A DNA stretch of 64,000 bases, taken from assembly GCA_018894105.1 (NCBI GenBank), contig CM032132.1, forward strand, positions 27,889,379 through 27,953,378, written 5' to 3'. The stretch comes from Jacaranda mimosifolia (taxonomy: Eukaryota; Streptophyta; Magnoliopsida; Lamiales; Bignoniaceae). A model generated the notes under the pieces. The model searched no databases. It saw only the letters and a list, made by a program, of their open reading frames with translations, and had not been told where the DNA came from. This document shows positions 23,321 through 36,209 of this stretch, piece after piece. The first letter of the stretch is position 1; each line of letters opens with the position of its first letter. A program made the translations under genes and the position numbers.

Positions 23321-26300
23321 AACCACCACCGAGTAAACTTATAGTTAAGAAAGAAAAAACAAACTAGCAACTAAATAGTTAAGGATAAAATTTTCAGAAC
23401 TTTTAGTCCTTGCAGAACACCTAATTTATTAGGTCTCTTTCTTCTTATCACGATCAAAGTGCTTCTCCCTCTCTATAATATATATTCAAACCTTCAAATT
23501 TCCGGCAAAATAATTTTTCTTGGAAAGTTCTCAATCCATTTGTCTCCATTGAAGAAATCCCAAACGGTAGAGCAAGAAAAGGATTGCTAAGAAATCTCAA
23601 CGTCGTCAACTCCTCTTCTCCCTTCTTCATAGGTATGATCCCATATGTAAATTATGATATAAACATAAGTTTTGGTTAAACTATATGTCATAGTATTTGT
23701 ATTTGGTATGCATTTGATATTTCTGAAGTTTAATAGTTGATGCCTTTAGGTTTTGATTTTTAGATTCTAGGGTTACAAGTTTTACATCAGTTCATGGGTC
23801 AAATTTCAGTAATTTTATGTCAAATTTTTTTGTATCCAACTAAAGGTGTTTAGAACATATCTTCAAATTTTCACATTTAAATAATTTTTCTTGAATTTAT
23901 AAAAATCTTGAAAGTTTCTTGCCAAATTGGGTGGCAAGTCTAAATAATTTCTTTTTAAAAATCTATTTATCCATTGAAACGAAAGAATTTTTAATTGAAA
24001 ATTTTTATTATGAAACTTCGATGTGTTTAAAACATACTGTAAAATTTTATAGTCTCAGACCTTATAGTTATTTTTCTAAAAATCTTCAAGTATAACTGCC
24101 TCAATACTTGTCGAGTTGGATCACTATCTTGAATTTGAGGGATTTGTTATGCATGATAATTGAAGTATCTTAATTTATTAATTTTTGTAAAATTAATTTC
24201 AAACTTGTATAATCCAGTAATATTAGAACCCAAAAGTTTTATTTTATTTATGAAATACATTGATGTGCCATGTTAGAAATCTTTCTATAGAAAATGCTCA
24301 TTTGTTCTCATGAGAACTTTTTAATGCATTTTTCTCTTAGTTCCAAAATGAATTTGGAAAATCTTTCAATAAATAAATTATAGATTTATCTCTTAGATTT
24401 TTATAGGATTTTGAATTACCTTCATCTGAGGCCTATAGTAAAAGTTATAGCTTAAATACAACCAAGTGTCACATGAATTTTTTTTTCTAAAAACTGAAAA
24501 TCTGCTTTTGCACCACTACTGCCCCTTGAACTTGATTTTTCTCTCATATTAGCCAATTTAGACTGCATCATCAACATAAAAGTTAATCTTTCTTAGCTTT
24601 GTAATGCCACAAGAATCGAGCCAATCTAATATCTAGAAAGAAAGTTATGAGCGGATCAATAAAGTACGTATGAAAGGACAAATTCTTCATAAGTTTTCTG
24701 AGTATGTATATACTAGAAAAAAAAAATTAGTATTGGTTTTAGAGTTTTATTAATCATTGTCTTGATTTCTTAGATGAATTTGATGTTAGAATTCATGGAT
24801 CAAATTAGAGGTGTCAAAACGGGTCAGGCGGACCGACCCGACTCGCAAAAAAAATCGGCCCAACTCGGCTCATTTAATTTTTTAATATGGGCTGGGCTGG
24901 ACCGGCTCGCTTGAAAACCCGCCTCGAGCTGAAATTTTGCAACCCAGGATCGGCTCGACCCGTGGACCGTGAAGGACCATGGGCTAGCCCGCTTAGCCCG
25001 CAATATTTTTTTAATTTAAATTATAATTTATAATTTTTAAATTACAAATTATTAATTTTAAAAAATTATAAATTTATAATTTATAATTAAGAATGTATAA
25101 TTTATAATTTATTACTTTATAAATGCATAAATCAATAATTAAGAAATTTTAATTTTTAAATTATAAATTTATAAAAATTATAAATTATAAAAAAAAATTG
25201 AGAAAGGTGAAGACCATATTGCCTCAATTTGAAGAAGACGATGAAGAATTGCTTGAAACCGCATCCACCATCGCATCTCAATCCTAGAGCGATTTAGATC
25301 ACTTGAGTGAACAACTGGTTTATCATTGGACATGTTTAGATGTTTAGATATTACAAAGTTGTTTATTTTATTTTATTTTTGTTATTATTATGTACTTTCA
25401 TTTAGAGGTTTGGTCAAATCCACCTCTATGTAATTATTTTTTCTAAATTAATGATGGGTAGAGGGGTTCATGGCAAACCCCTCACCACCTTATTTGGTGG
25501 TGTTTTTGGAAAAAATAATTGATAAAAAAAAATTAATATAAGTATAAATTTCTAAGTTTTTATAAAAATTTAAGTGTTGTAAAATATTAAAAATCACATA
25601 AGTATAAATTATTAAGTCTTTTAAAAAAGTATAAGTGTTGAAAGAAACATTAATAATCACATAAATATAAAAACTTCAAAATTTTAAATTCATTTTCAAA
25701 AAAAAAAATAAATAAATAAACTCACGGGCCAACCCACGAGCCAGCTCGCGAGCGAACCGCCTAGTTCGGCTCATATATAAACCGGCTCACCTATATAGTG
25801 GGTTGATTTTGAACCGAGCCGGACTTTTCAATTTTCAACCCATCACGGTCCGGACCGTGAACGGCCTGCGGCTCAGCCCGGGACCGCCATTAACCGTTTG
25901 TTAAACGAGCCGGGCCGGCTCATTTGACACCTCTAGATCAAATCAAAATGCTGATTGAATTGAATGCTACTCTTATGTCAATAGGTGTTTTGGGACTTAA
26001 GCTATTAAGGTAGGCCCTTGATCCTATTGATAAGTATAGTTAGTGTCTAAACTTATATATATTATATAATATTATGTTTCAAAACCTAGAAGGGTATATG
26101 ATATAGTATAATCCACCCGTAACTTGTTTTCAAGTTACACTGTAGTATAATTACATTCAACTGTGCACATGAATTTCTTTATTTTATTTTGTGATTCAAG
26201 AAAAGCAATTTTTTTAAAGCCATTGATATTATTTCAGTATGATTTTAGACTAGCAGTTAAAAACGATGATCAACACTGATGATTGGATTTACTGTTACTG

Positions 26301-27149
26301 TTACTACTACTATTACTATTAGTTAGATCCAACTAGGTATGGGTGTGCGAAGGACTTCACAGGGCGGAGCGAGCTTGCCAGTTGAACGCCAAGCCCTATG
26401 GCTTAATCCCCCAAGTGCACAACAGAAGCCGTTTGTTACTGAGATACGTTGTAGGATTTTTTGATGACCTAGGCTCAAGCACTGTTTGGTAAGGTCACAC
26501 CTTGCCTGGAGTGATAAGAAACTATTACGGTGGGAGTCATAAGATTGACTGGCTATAGCAAACACCGGTTCGATCATCGCATTTAATTGTTGCCCTATTA
26601 AAAATATTTACCGTTATATTCCATTTTGCTTCTATATATTACATAACTGCTTTTCATTATCTTCTCGAATGTTTATATCTATTTTTCACTGTCACTCAAG
26701 TGTTTATAACTATTTCTCACTATTTTTCTCAAGTATTTATCACTGAGCATCTTTTGATCATGATATATTCTTGAACTCACATCACACACCCTTGATATTT
26801 ACTAAGTCCTTTACTCACACTTTATTTTTCTTTAACTTCCTTCTAGAAGATATATACCCAAACCTTAGTGAGGATGTGGACCTGCTTTCGATGAGAATCA
26901 AAATGAAGTATTTTGGGACTTTTGCAGAAGTCTGAGTATTTGATGATGTTAGCTTGTCAGTTTCCTTATAGATTTTAGTTGAGGTTAGAGTATTGTTATT
27001 TAAGTTTTATGCAAGATTTATTAAATTTATTTTGAATACTCGGCATTCTTTTGTTTAAGATTATAATTTTGGGTTAGATAACATCTACTTTTAGGATTGC
27101 ATTTCACGCCTTAAGACTACACTGTAGGGTTCGATTTTGGGGCATGACA
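23320..27149 (+). repeat. Gypsy 5' LTR (interrupted by a hAT element)
   Basis: Matches the 3' LTR from AAGGATAAAATTTTCA (23381 / 29820) to the terminal TGACA. Contains the family words GGATTTACTGTTACTG and GGAGTGATAAG. Low-complexity GTTACT repeats lie at 26290-26320. Confidence 0.85.
24806..25935. mobile_element. hAT-type element inserted in the 5' LTR
   Basis: Ends TAGAGGTGTCAAA and TTTGACACCTCTA are exact inverted repeats. The 8-bp duplication GATCAAAT (24798-24805 and 25936-25943) is diagnostic of hAT. The 3' LTR gives the empty site (GGATCAAATCAGAAT near 37040). The subterminal zones are GC-rich with repeated GGCTCG / CGGGCC motifs. A short frame at about 25210-25290 (Q-F-E-E-D-D-E-E-L-L-E) may be the last trace of a transposase; otherwise it is non-autonomous. 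Confidence 0.93.
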
Positions 27150-27152
27150 GAG

Positions 27153-27165
27153 TGGTGTCAGAGCC
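27153..27165 (+). other. Primer-binding site of the gypsy element
   Basis: TGGTGTCAGAGCC lies 3 bases after the LTR end. It differs by one base from TGGTATCAGAGCC, the complement of the 3' end of plant initiator methionine tRNA used to prime reverse transcription. Confidence 0.8.
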
Positions 27166-28210
27166 TAGGTTTTAAACTTAAGTTATGTCGGGATAATATC
27201 CTCGGACTGTGGAATATGGGATAGAACGCTTAGAGATTGATTTGAGTATTTAGGTTTGAATACTAAAATGATTGATTAAATGTCTTATGATATTGAGGAT
27301 TGTGAAGGATTTCATGCGGTTAGCTAGCTAATACGATCGAACACTTTTGGTACTGGACAACAGGATTCATGACATACTATGGACTTAGATTGGAAATACT
27401 CTAGGATTTAATAGTTTTCTCCCCTTCGAAAATTATAATCATTAGCTATCTTTTTTTCGATACGGCTTCTTGGAGTGCTTTCATATTTTCTTTTATTGAT
27501 CTAGGCTTATTTTGGTGATATGGTGAGTAAAAGTCCAAGTAAGTCAATTAATTATTTAGGTGCTTCACTCTGCACAATCAAAATTAGAGGAGGTGAACGA
27601 TACAACCCTAGTTTCAACGACCTATTTCTAGAAAAATTCAGTACACCTTGAAAGGATTAACCAATCCTAATCGTACATCAGCTTGCGAATGATAGGAATC
27701 ACCATAGAAAAGAACATCCTCGATATATGAAGAGATGTGAAAAGTTAGAAAAATAGCTAGATGTCTATTTACAAGAGCTTGATCATTACTGCAATGAGTT
27801 ACAAGAGTGACATCACCGAGGACAAATGGATTTTAAATAACCATAAGAGATCCTAGGGAAGTACAACATTTGTTAACTAGTTTTACTGATGAGTCAGTGG
27901 ATAAGGATCCAAAAAAAAGAGTCAATTGAAGAAGAGCTCAATGAGAAGAATAAAGAAGACTTTAAGAAAGACTTAGAAGAACTGGGATCGAATGAGGATA
28001 TTGAAGAGATAGAACCAAATGAGGGCAATGATAAAGATTAAAATAGGAGAATTATCATCTAGAAATAGATAGAATTTTATTTTGAAATTTATATTTGTGT
28101 TATTTTAGTGGATTAGGTTTTCTACTTAGTAGTTGCTTTGACTTAAAATTCTATTTGGTAATAGTTAATTTATGTGAGCATGGGAGACCAATAATTGAAC
28201 TGATTAGGGA
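27166..28210 (+). pseudogene. Decayed gag and 5' pol of the gypsy element
   Basis: Fragments only: a glutamate-rich stretch at 27915-28040 and coding-like pieces around 27530-27850, all interrupted by stops. The position between PBS and reverse transcriptase makes gag/protease the likely origin; no domain can be shown. Confidence 0.5.
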
Positions 28211-29460
28211 ATGGCAGTCAATTGGAATGACTTTGATTTCAACACATTGAGAACGAGTAATATAGGATGCCTAGACTACCTGATCAATAGATCTAAGGGC
28301 AAGATTAAGATTGATGAAGCCCTCATAGTTGCAAATTTTCCTAATGTATTCACCGAGGAATTTACTTCTCTAGCCCCAATTGTGAAGTCGAATTTGCCAT
28401 TGAAGTTGTTTTAAGAACGACCCCAATATCTGAGGCACAATACAGGATGGCACTAGCAAAACTTAAGGAACTTAAGGTATAGTTGAAAGAGCTACTCGAA
28501 AGTGGGCATATTTGGTCAAGTTCACATGCTTGCAGAACCCCAGTGCTTTTATATAAATACATACATATATATATATAAAGAAGAAGGATGGGACCTTGAG
28601 GGTGTGCATAGATTACTAAGGCTGGAATAATGTTACGATTAAGAATAAATACCCTTGCTAAAAGGAAGTTTGATCAATTACAAGGATCTTGGGTCTATTT
28701 TAAAATGAATCTTAGATAAGGGTACCTCCAACTAAATACTAAAGACAAAGATATGTCTAAGACGACACCGAATACTTAATATGGTCATTTTGAGTTCATG
28801 GTAATGCTATTTGGATTTTGGATTTACTAATGCTCCTAGGGCATGTATGGATTTAATGTACCGTGTGTTTAGGCTATATTTAGATCAACTCGTAGTTGCT
28901 CTTATTGATCATATTTTGGATAGTTCAAAGAATGAAAAGGCTTATTAGGAAAACTTGAGGATAGTATTGTAGACTCTTCAAGAACATATTCTAGCTTGAT
29001 ATGGTAGTCTTTTTAGATCATATCATTTCTGGAGATGGAATTGCAGTTGATTATTTCAGGATTGAAGCGATACTAGCTAGAATGGAAGAGGCCGAAAACG
29101 GTGAGTCAAATGAGGAGATTTTTGGAGTTGTCATAGGAGGTTTATGTGAGATTTCTTGAAAATAGAGCTCTGTTGTTCGAATTAACACAAAAGAATGTCA
29201 CATTTAAGTGAACTGAGAAATATGAGGTTAGTTTTCAAGACCTTAAGAAAAGATTTACATCAACACTAATATTAGCACTACAAGATGTCACTGATAATTT
29301 TTGGTGTACACTAATGCATGTAAAGAAGGCTTAGGTTATATGTTGATACAAAATGATAAGGTAATAGCCTATACCTCAAGAAAATTAGAACTACATGAGC
29401 AAAATTATCCAACTCATGACTTAGAGCTAAGCAGATGATACAAGAAGATTTTTGAATTTG
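28211..29460 (+). pseudogene. Gypsy reverse transcriptase-RNase H relic
   Basis: In shifting frames: A-N-F-P-N-V-F-T-E-E-F (28340), Y-R-M-A-x-A-K-L-K-E-L-K (28440), F-D-Q-L-Q-G-S (28670), Y-G-H-F-E-F-M-V-M-x-F-G (28780), the catalytic-site remnant where plant gypsy has Y-I-D-D (about 28900, degenerate), R-F-L-E (29110), L-T-Q-K-N-V-x-F (29180), [11 protein letters not shown] (29300) and [10 protein letters not shown] (29400). This is the canonical order of gypsy RT and RNase H. More than ten stops or shifts show it is dead. Integrase and chromodomain should follow but are absent. Confidence 0.9.
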
Positions 29461-29745
29461 GTGTTAGGGATATGGAGTTTCTGAATTCTCACTTAGAAAA
29501 GGATCTACGAGGATTGGCAAAGGAGGAATTGTCACTTCATGAAGACATCATGTAGGAGAAGTCCTAGATTAAGAATGCAAAAATTATGCACAAAAGAGTA
29601 TACCAGTGGTAAAAATTCTATGGAGGTGCCATAAGATAGAGAACGCGACTTGGGGGGAAAAAAAAGAAAAAAAAAGGAGGAATTATGAAAATATCACTTG
29701 GATCTCCTTCCAAATTCAAGTTAGAATTTAGGGACCAAATTCTTT
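29461..29745 (+). other. Remnant 3' internal region, integrase missing
   Basis: About 290 bp separate the RNase H relic from the polypurine tract. A full element would need well over 1 kb for integrase, so an internal deletion occurred. Confidence 0.6.
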
Positions 29746-29756
29746 AAGGGGAGAGG
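29746..29756 (+). other. Polypurine tract
   Basis: AAGGGGAGAGG sits a few bases before the TG that starts the 3' LTR (29764), the normal site of plus-strand DNA priming. Confidence 0.7.
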
Positions 29757-30016
29757 TATATAGTGTTCCATATTTTTCTTGTTTATAAACCTTAATTAAT
29801 TAAGATTAGTGAATTATTTAAGGATAAAATTTTCAACACTTTTAGTCCTTGTAGAACACCTCATTTATTCGGTTTCTTTCTCCATATCACATTCAAAGAG
29901 CTTTTTCCTCTCTATAATATATATTCAAACCTTCAAACTTCCAGTAAAATAATTTTCCTTGGAAAGTTCTCAATCCATCTCTCTCCATTGAAGAAATCCC
30001 AAACGATAGGGAGCAA

Positions 30017-32060
30017 CACTACAAGAAAAATAGCATTTAGTGGCATTAAAAAGTGCTATTTAAATAGCATTATAATGGCAATTTTATTTTTAATTGCATT
30101 TTTTAAAAATGCCACTTATAGCGGTGTAGCTAAAGGTATAAATGTTATTAATTTATCTTTATTATGACATTAATAAAATACAACAAAAAATGTATTAGTT
30201 GATCCATTAAAATGTCACTAAAAATGCATCAAATAATATTTCAAAGTGCCATTAAAGATACTTTTAAATGACATGCTAATATGCCATTAAAAATACATAT
30301 AGTAACATGTTAAAATGCCACCAAAATTCTTTTAAATGACAAAATAATATGCCATGAAAAGCACAATAAATGACATGTTAAGATGTCACCAAAATAATTT
30401 TAAATGACATGCTAACTTGCCACAGAAAATACATATAATGATGTTAAGATGCTACAAAAGATTCTTTTGGGCAACATACTAACATGCCATAAGAAATTAA
30501 TTACCTAACATACTAAATTAAATGCCACAAAAGATTATTTTAAATGCCGTGTTAATCTTCATCCAGTATTCCATAGATGAGACTCCAACATGCCCCAATT
30601 GTTCTTTATAAGACTCGAACCTGAAACCATCTATTTTCAAAGATATGAGTTTAGCATCATGCTACCTATCAAATGTTCAATGTATATAGTTAAAAATATT
30701 AATTTATTTTTATACTTTGAAAGTCTATTTTTTGAATTATTTAATATATACTCAAACTTATTGTATTAAATATCACATTTGAAAAGATATGAGAGATTAA
30801 ATTTAGAGATAGAAAATATTTAGCAAAAATATAATGTACAGGAGAGAGAAAAATGGGCAAAAACTTAAATTTTAATATTTGTTTAAAAATATGGTTAATT
30901 TAGTTAATACATTAAAAGCATATCAAGTAGTTAATTTAATCAATACGTTATGATAAGATATAAATTTATAAATTTTACAATTATTAACATACCTATACTT
31001 TATCTAATTATGAAATATTTATTTCATGCCAAGCTATAACTAAATTATGTGAGGTATTCTTTTTAAAAAAGGATATTGATACTAGTTAAATTCCTTTAAC
31101 ATATCGTTATTTTAGTTTTTTGAAGAAATTATATTTATTTAATATTTATTAATCAATTGCCATTAAGTTTATATTATGGTGGTATTTTTTTATTACTATT
31201 ACTATATTATTTTCAAGTGACACTATACTGTAAGATGACATTAAATTAGTGGTACTAAATAGTTTGCAATATCTTTTATAAATGACACCATAAATATATA
31301 TTAAAGACCTTTGTAGGAAACCATCAGTGGCACTACTAAATGCCTGGCAAATACATTTATATATGTTGACATTTTTAATCAAATATCACTATTTTTATTT
31401 ATCATTTATAAATCAAATGCCACTAAATATTGTATTATAGTGACTTTTTTCTATAATTATCACTATATTACTCTTGTGTGTCATCAAACTATAGAACATC
31501 ACTACATTTATTGTCACTAAATATTTTGTGGCATTTTTTCTAGATGACAACATAAATAAGTATGAGTGGCATTTTTTAAGAAAAATTAGTGGCACTAATT
31601 AAATGCCTTCAAATCATATTTTGTTGATATTTATAATGAAACACCACTATTTTATATGTCATCTAATAATCAAATGCCACTAAATATTTTATTATAATGA
31701 TATTTGTTTCTACTATTACTATATTACTTTTGTGTGTCATTATACTGTAAAATGCCACTTAGTTAGTGTCAATAAATACTTTATGACATTTGTTTTTTCA
31801 AATAACACCATAACTATATATTAGTGGCATTTTTTCAAGAAAAATTAGTGGCAACAATTAAATGTTTTTGAAATATATCTATCTCGGTACTTTCAATTAA
31901 TTAAATGTCACTAATTAGTTTGTCATTTAATAGTCAATACCACTAAATATTAAATTATAATGGCATTCTTCTGTGACTATCACTATATTATTTTTTTTAT
32001 GTCATTATATTACAAAATATCACTAAGTTAGTGCCACTATAGGTAGATTTTCTTGTAGTG
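30017..32060. mobile_element. Non-autonomous CACTA-type element, type 2 (GTGGCATT subterminal repeats)
   Basis: Ends CACTACAAGAAAA and TTTTCTTGTAGTG, flanked by CAA on both sides (30014-30016, 32061-32063). The uninterrupted 5' LTR shows the empty site (GAGCAAGAAAAGG near 23570). Both arms are packed with inverted copies of TTTAGTGGCATTT and AAATGCCACT. Its 2.0 kb encodes no transposase. Confidence 0.93.
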
Positions 32061-32464
32061 CAAGAAAATGATTGCTAAGAAATCTCAACGTCGTCGATGC
32101 TTGTTCTCCCTTCTTCGTAGGTATGATCCCATATGTACATTATGATATAAACATAAGTTTTGGTTAAACTATATGTCATAGTATTTGTATTTTGTATGCA
32201 TTTGATATTTGTGAAGTTTAATAGTTGATGCTATTAAGTTTTGATTTTCAGATTCTAAGGTTAGAAGTTTTACATCAGTTCATGGGTCAAATTTTGGTAA
32301 TGTTATGTCAAAATTTTTCTGTATCAAACTAAATGTGTTTAAAACACATCTTCAAAATTTTCACATTTAAATCATTTTTCTTGAATTTTATAAAAATCTT
32401 GAAAGTTTCTTGCCAGATTGAGTGGCAAGTCTAAATGGTTTCTTTTTAAAAATTTATTTACCCA

Positions 32465-35400
32465 TACTACAAGAAAAAGAGCCTTTAGTCGCACTAATTT
32501 AGTGACACTTTATAAAGTAATGCCACAGAAATAATATGGTGACAATTACAAAAAATGTCACTATAAAATAATATTTAGTGACATTTGATAATTGAATAGC
32601 AAATAAAATGGTGACATTTGATTGAAAATGCCACCATAAATATATTTTAAAGGCACTTAATTAGTGTCACTAATTATTTTTCTTAAAACATCACTCATAT
32701 ATAGTTAGTTATAATGTCATTTGAAAAAAAAATGTCATAAAGTATCTAGTGATATTCACTTGATGGCATTTTATAATACAATGACACGCAATACTATTAT
32801 AATGATATTTGTTAAAAAAATGACATTGAAGATAATATTTTGTGGCGTGTAAGTAATAAATGTCAAATAAAATAGTGGCATTTGATTGAACATGCCAACA
32901 TAAATGGGTTTTAAAGGCATTTAACTAAGTGTCATCAATTGTTATTAAAAATGGCACTTATATTAGGTTATAGTGTCATTTTGTAGAAAATGCCACAATA
33001 TATTTAATTACACTAACTTAATGACATTTTACAATATAGTCACACAATAAAACATTTTCTTGTAAATGCCACTCATATTTAGTTATGGTATCATTTAAAA
33101 ATTGCCACGTATAGATAAAATACAAGTACAATTAATAACTATAAAATATCTAAACTTATATATGGTGTCATTAATGTATTGGTTAAATTAACAATTTAAT
33201 AAAGTTTTTAATTATTAACTAAATTAAACATATTTTAATTCGGTAGACTAAATAGATTATATTTTAATTATTCATTCACTAAATTAAACTAACAAACCAC
33301 CTAATGCCTAGTCACACATTTAAATTAATAAACTACCAGATTTCCTTTTTTTTTTTTCAAAAAAAAAAAAAGGATGAAGACAAGCAAAGTTAGCGCATAA
33401 AAGGACAAAAAAATAATAATAACATTAATTTATGATAAGTGTGTGGAGCGCAATTGCATGCCTACGGGTCAGAGCACATTATTACAAGGCCCATTCTTCA
33501 TCAAGCTATTGAAGACTGCTGTTATCTTTTAATTGTTGGAAAATCTTGAAAAGTTGTTAGACGTTGATGTCTTTTAATTTGGAAAATCATTGAAAATTAT
33601 TGTTTATATGGGAAGTCGTAGGTACATTCTTTTAAATTTCATATTTTTAATTAATAATTTATTAAAGATTCTTTCATATATAACAATTTAATCATTAAGG
33701 TAGTGAAATTATCATTAGTAACATCCCATTTTATTCATTTTCTAATGTCTAAGTGTATAACTGTTAATAAAATTTTGATTTATCTTTCCCTAACCTCAAT
33801 CATCAATTATGGTAATGTGATAAATTCTCTCAAAATAAAAAATACGTATATATTGGAAAGAGATCATACAAATTATCGGAGGGATGACTAAAATAAAGTT
33901 GAAGGGAAAACATAGCTTTTTATCCAAAATTCTTGCAAATTTCCATCATATTCAAGCTTGAAGATTTCAACTATTTCTTGAAGGTATGGGTCTTCTCATT
34001 TGATACTTATTTTCTTTTTTTTGTGTAATATCATGTACCTTGGGATTTGATGTTAATGTGGAAGAACTAGTATAGAATAGTATATGTATATATATAGTTG
34101 CAAATTTTGTAAATATGTTTGATATAATTATGGGAATACAAAGATTGAGCTTAGTAACATAGTTTTTATTCCGAATATACAGTTGTGACGCAAATCTCTT
34201 ATTATTGTATTTCAATCTCTCAGTTTTTTACGCCTTTTCACTTTTAATATTAGTGTTTCTTACACCCAATATTGATGATACATTACATGTGAGTAGTACT
34301 TCATTTATGATCAATTGTTAGAAGACACATAGTGGACTGAAGCCAATTTGTCTCCAACTCTCAAGTGGCAAGGTGGAATGATTGGCACCTAACATTTTTT
34401 GATACTTTGGCTAGTTCGGCTAATGACCTTCAGGTGAAATAATATATGTTTACTTAATTTGATGTTAAATCGCTAAGAAACTTTTAATTTTTTTAATATA
34501 TCAAGAGTATTGATTTCTTTGCATTTTTACATATGTTGATTTAAAGTTGACTTCTTAAATTTTCATAATTAATTCATTTGCATTTATTTTTATGATTATA
34601 TTATATGTTTTATATGAGTGATGACTTGCTCTTATTTATCGGTTACTCTAACATAATTCTTTAAATTGATGATTGTTGCATTTATTTTTTTACTTCCAAA
34701 TTGGTGAAATAGTTTGTTTGAAGAGTACTATTATTAAGCCGAGTGAAATAATTGCTATTGGACTGGTGTATATATAGTACAGATGCAACTAATGACGTAA
34801 GTGGGCAAGAATTGGGATCCAATTATTGGAAAATCTATGTGCAAGTTCCAGTAAAACCAAATGAACGACTAGCTAGATGATATGGCCAGTGCAAGAGTAC
34901 TATCAGACAAGCTGTTGGAGATAACATTGCTCGGCCAAAAGCTTTTATGGTATGTACTAATAGTATTACAATCTCTTAAATTTTGTAAAAGATTAATCTT
35001 ATTGCTTTACATAATTATAACTTTTATTTAATAATGATAATTTATTTATATTATTGTCCTACTTGTGCAGATTTTAAAGGATGTCGATTCTTACCTTTAT
35101 GGATGATTGAAATGGTTTTCGAAGATATACCATTTCAAGTCTTGGATTCTCACATCTATGGTCAATTTTGATGAGTTCCTAACATTCAGTGAATTTGAAG
35201 TACATTTGGATTCCAGTATTCTAATAGAGCTATTTGTTTTTACTAGACTTAGTAAAGCACAATAATTTGATATGTTATTGATCAGTGATGTTTCTAAGAA
35301 ATAATATTTATTTAATGATTTCATTTAATTTGAAATTTCTCCTTTGCTCTATTTATTTTTGGGTTAATAAAATAATTATTACCATTTATAAGAATAAAGA

Positions 35401-36209
35401 TCATTATGTTATTTTATTATGAAAAGAATTTCATTTTTGGCTATTAAATAAATAGATACTACTAGTGCTTGAAATAAATGTTATAGGTTTATAGTGACAC
35501 TATAAAATGTCCATTGTTTGGGTTTCTTCGGCGCATTGAAATGTCACAAAATAAGTCTTTTGGGACACTACTAAGGCAACTAAATATAAATATTTCGATA
35601 AGTAAAAGTGTCAAAAAAAAGTTTTTTTTTTCATGGCATTTTTAAATGCAACAATTTATAAGTATTGTGTCATTTTAAAGTGTCAACTAAATACCTTTTT
35701 TGTAGCATTTCAACATGCCACTAATATACAATTTTTTGGCATGTTTACATATCATTTAAAATATCTTTTGTGGCATTTTAGCATATCACTTATTGCTTTT
35801 TTCATGGCATGTTACTATGTCATTTAATGAATTTTTTGTGGCATTTTTGTATGTCATCTATTATATTTTTCATGACATTTTAGCATGTCATCAAAAGAAA
35901 TTTTTTGTGGCATTTTAGTGTGTTACTAAATCCATCTTTTGTGGCATATTACCATGTCACTTTAGATAAATAATTTGACATTTTGAGATGTCATTCAATG
36001 CAATTTTTATGATATTTTAAAATGTCATTAAATGTATTTCTGGTTGCACTTTATTAATGCCACAATATGATTAAAATAATGACATTTACATCTTTAGCTA
36101 TACCACTATAAATGGTACTTTTAAAATATGTCATTAAATATAGAATTGTCACTATAATATTATTTAAGTGCACTTTTTAGTGCCATTAAATGTAATTTTT
36201 CTTGTAGTG
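32465..36209. mobile_element. Second type 2 CACTA-type element
   Basis: Starts TACTACAAGAAAAAG (first base mutated from C) and ends TTTTTCTTGTAGTG, with CCA duplicated at 32462-32464 and 36210-36212. The empty site is TATCCATTGAAACG at about 23970. Arms carry the same TGGCATTT/AATGCCAC repeats as the 30017 element. The 1.9 kb centre (33340-35340) has no recognisable gene; short coding-like pieces near 34860-34950 and 35070-35210 are unassigned. Confidence 0.92.

Noticed and set aside
26323..26577. 84-codon minus-strand frame (also its relative at 60203-60430)
   Set aside because: Lies in the conserved GC-richer part of the gypsy LTR; the two frames are homologous only because the LTRs are.
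30560..30690. tRNA-like B-box (GGTTCGAGTC on the minus strand) inside the first type 2 CACTA element
   Set aside because: The A-box and cloverleaf pairing are not convincing; may be an old SINE piece but not supportable as a tRNA gene.
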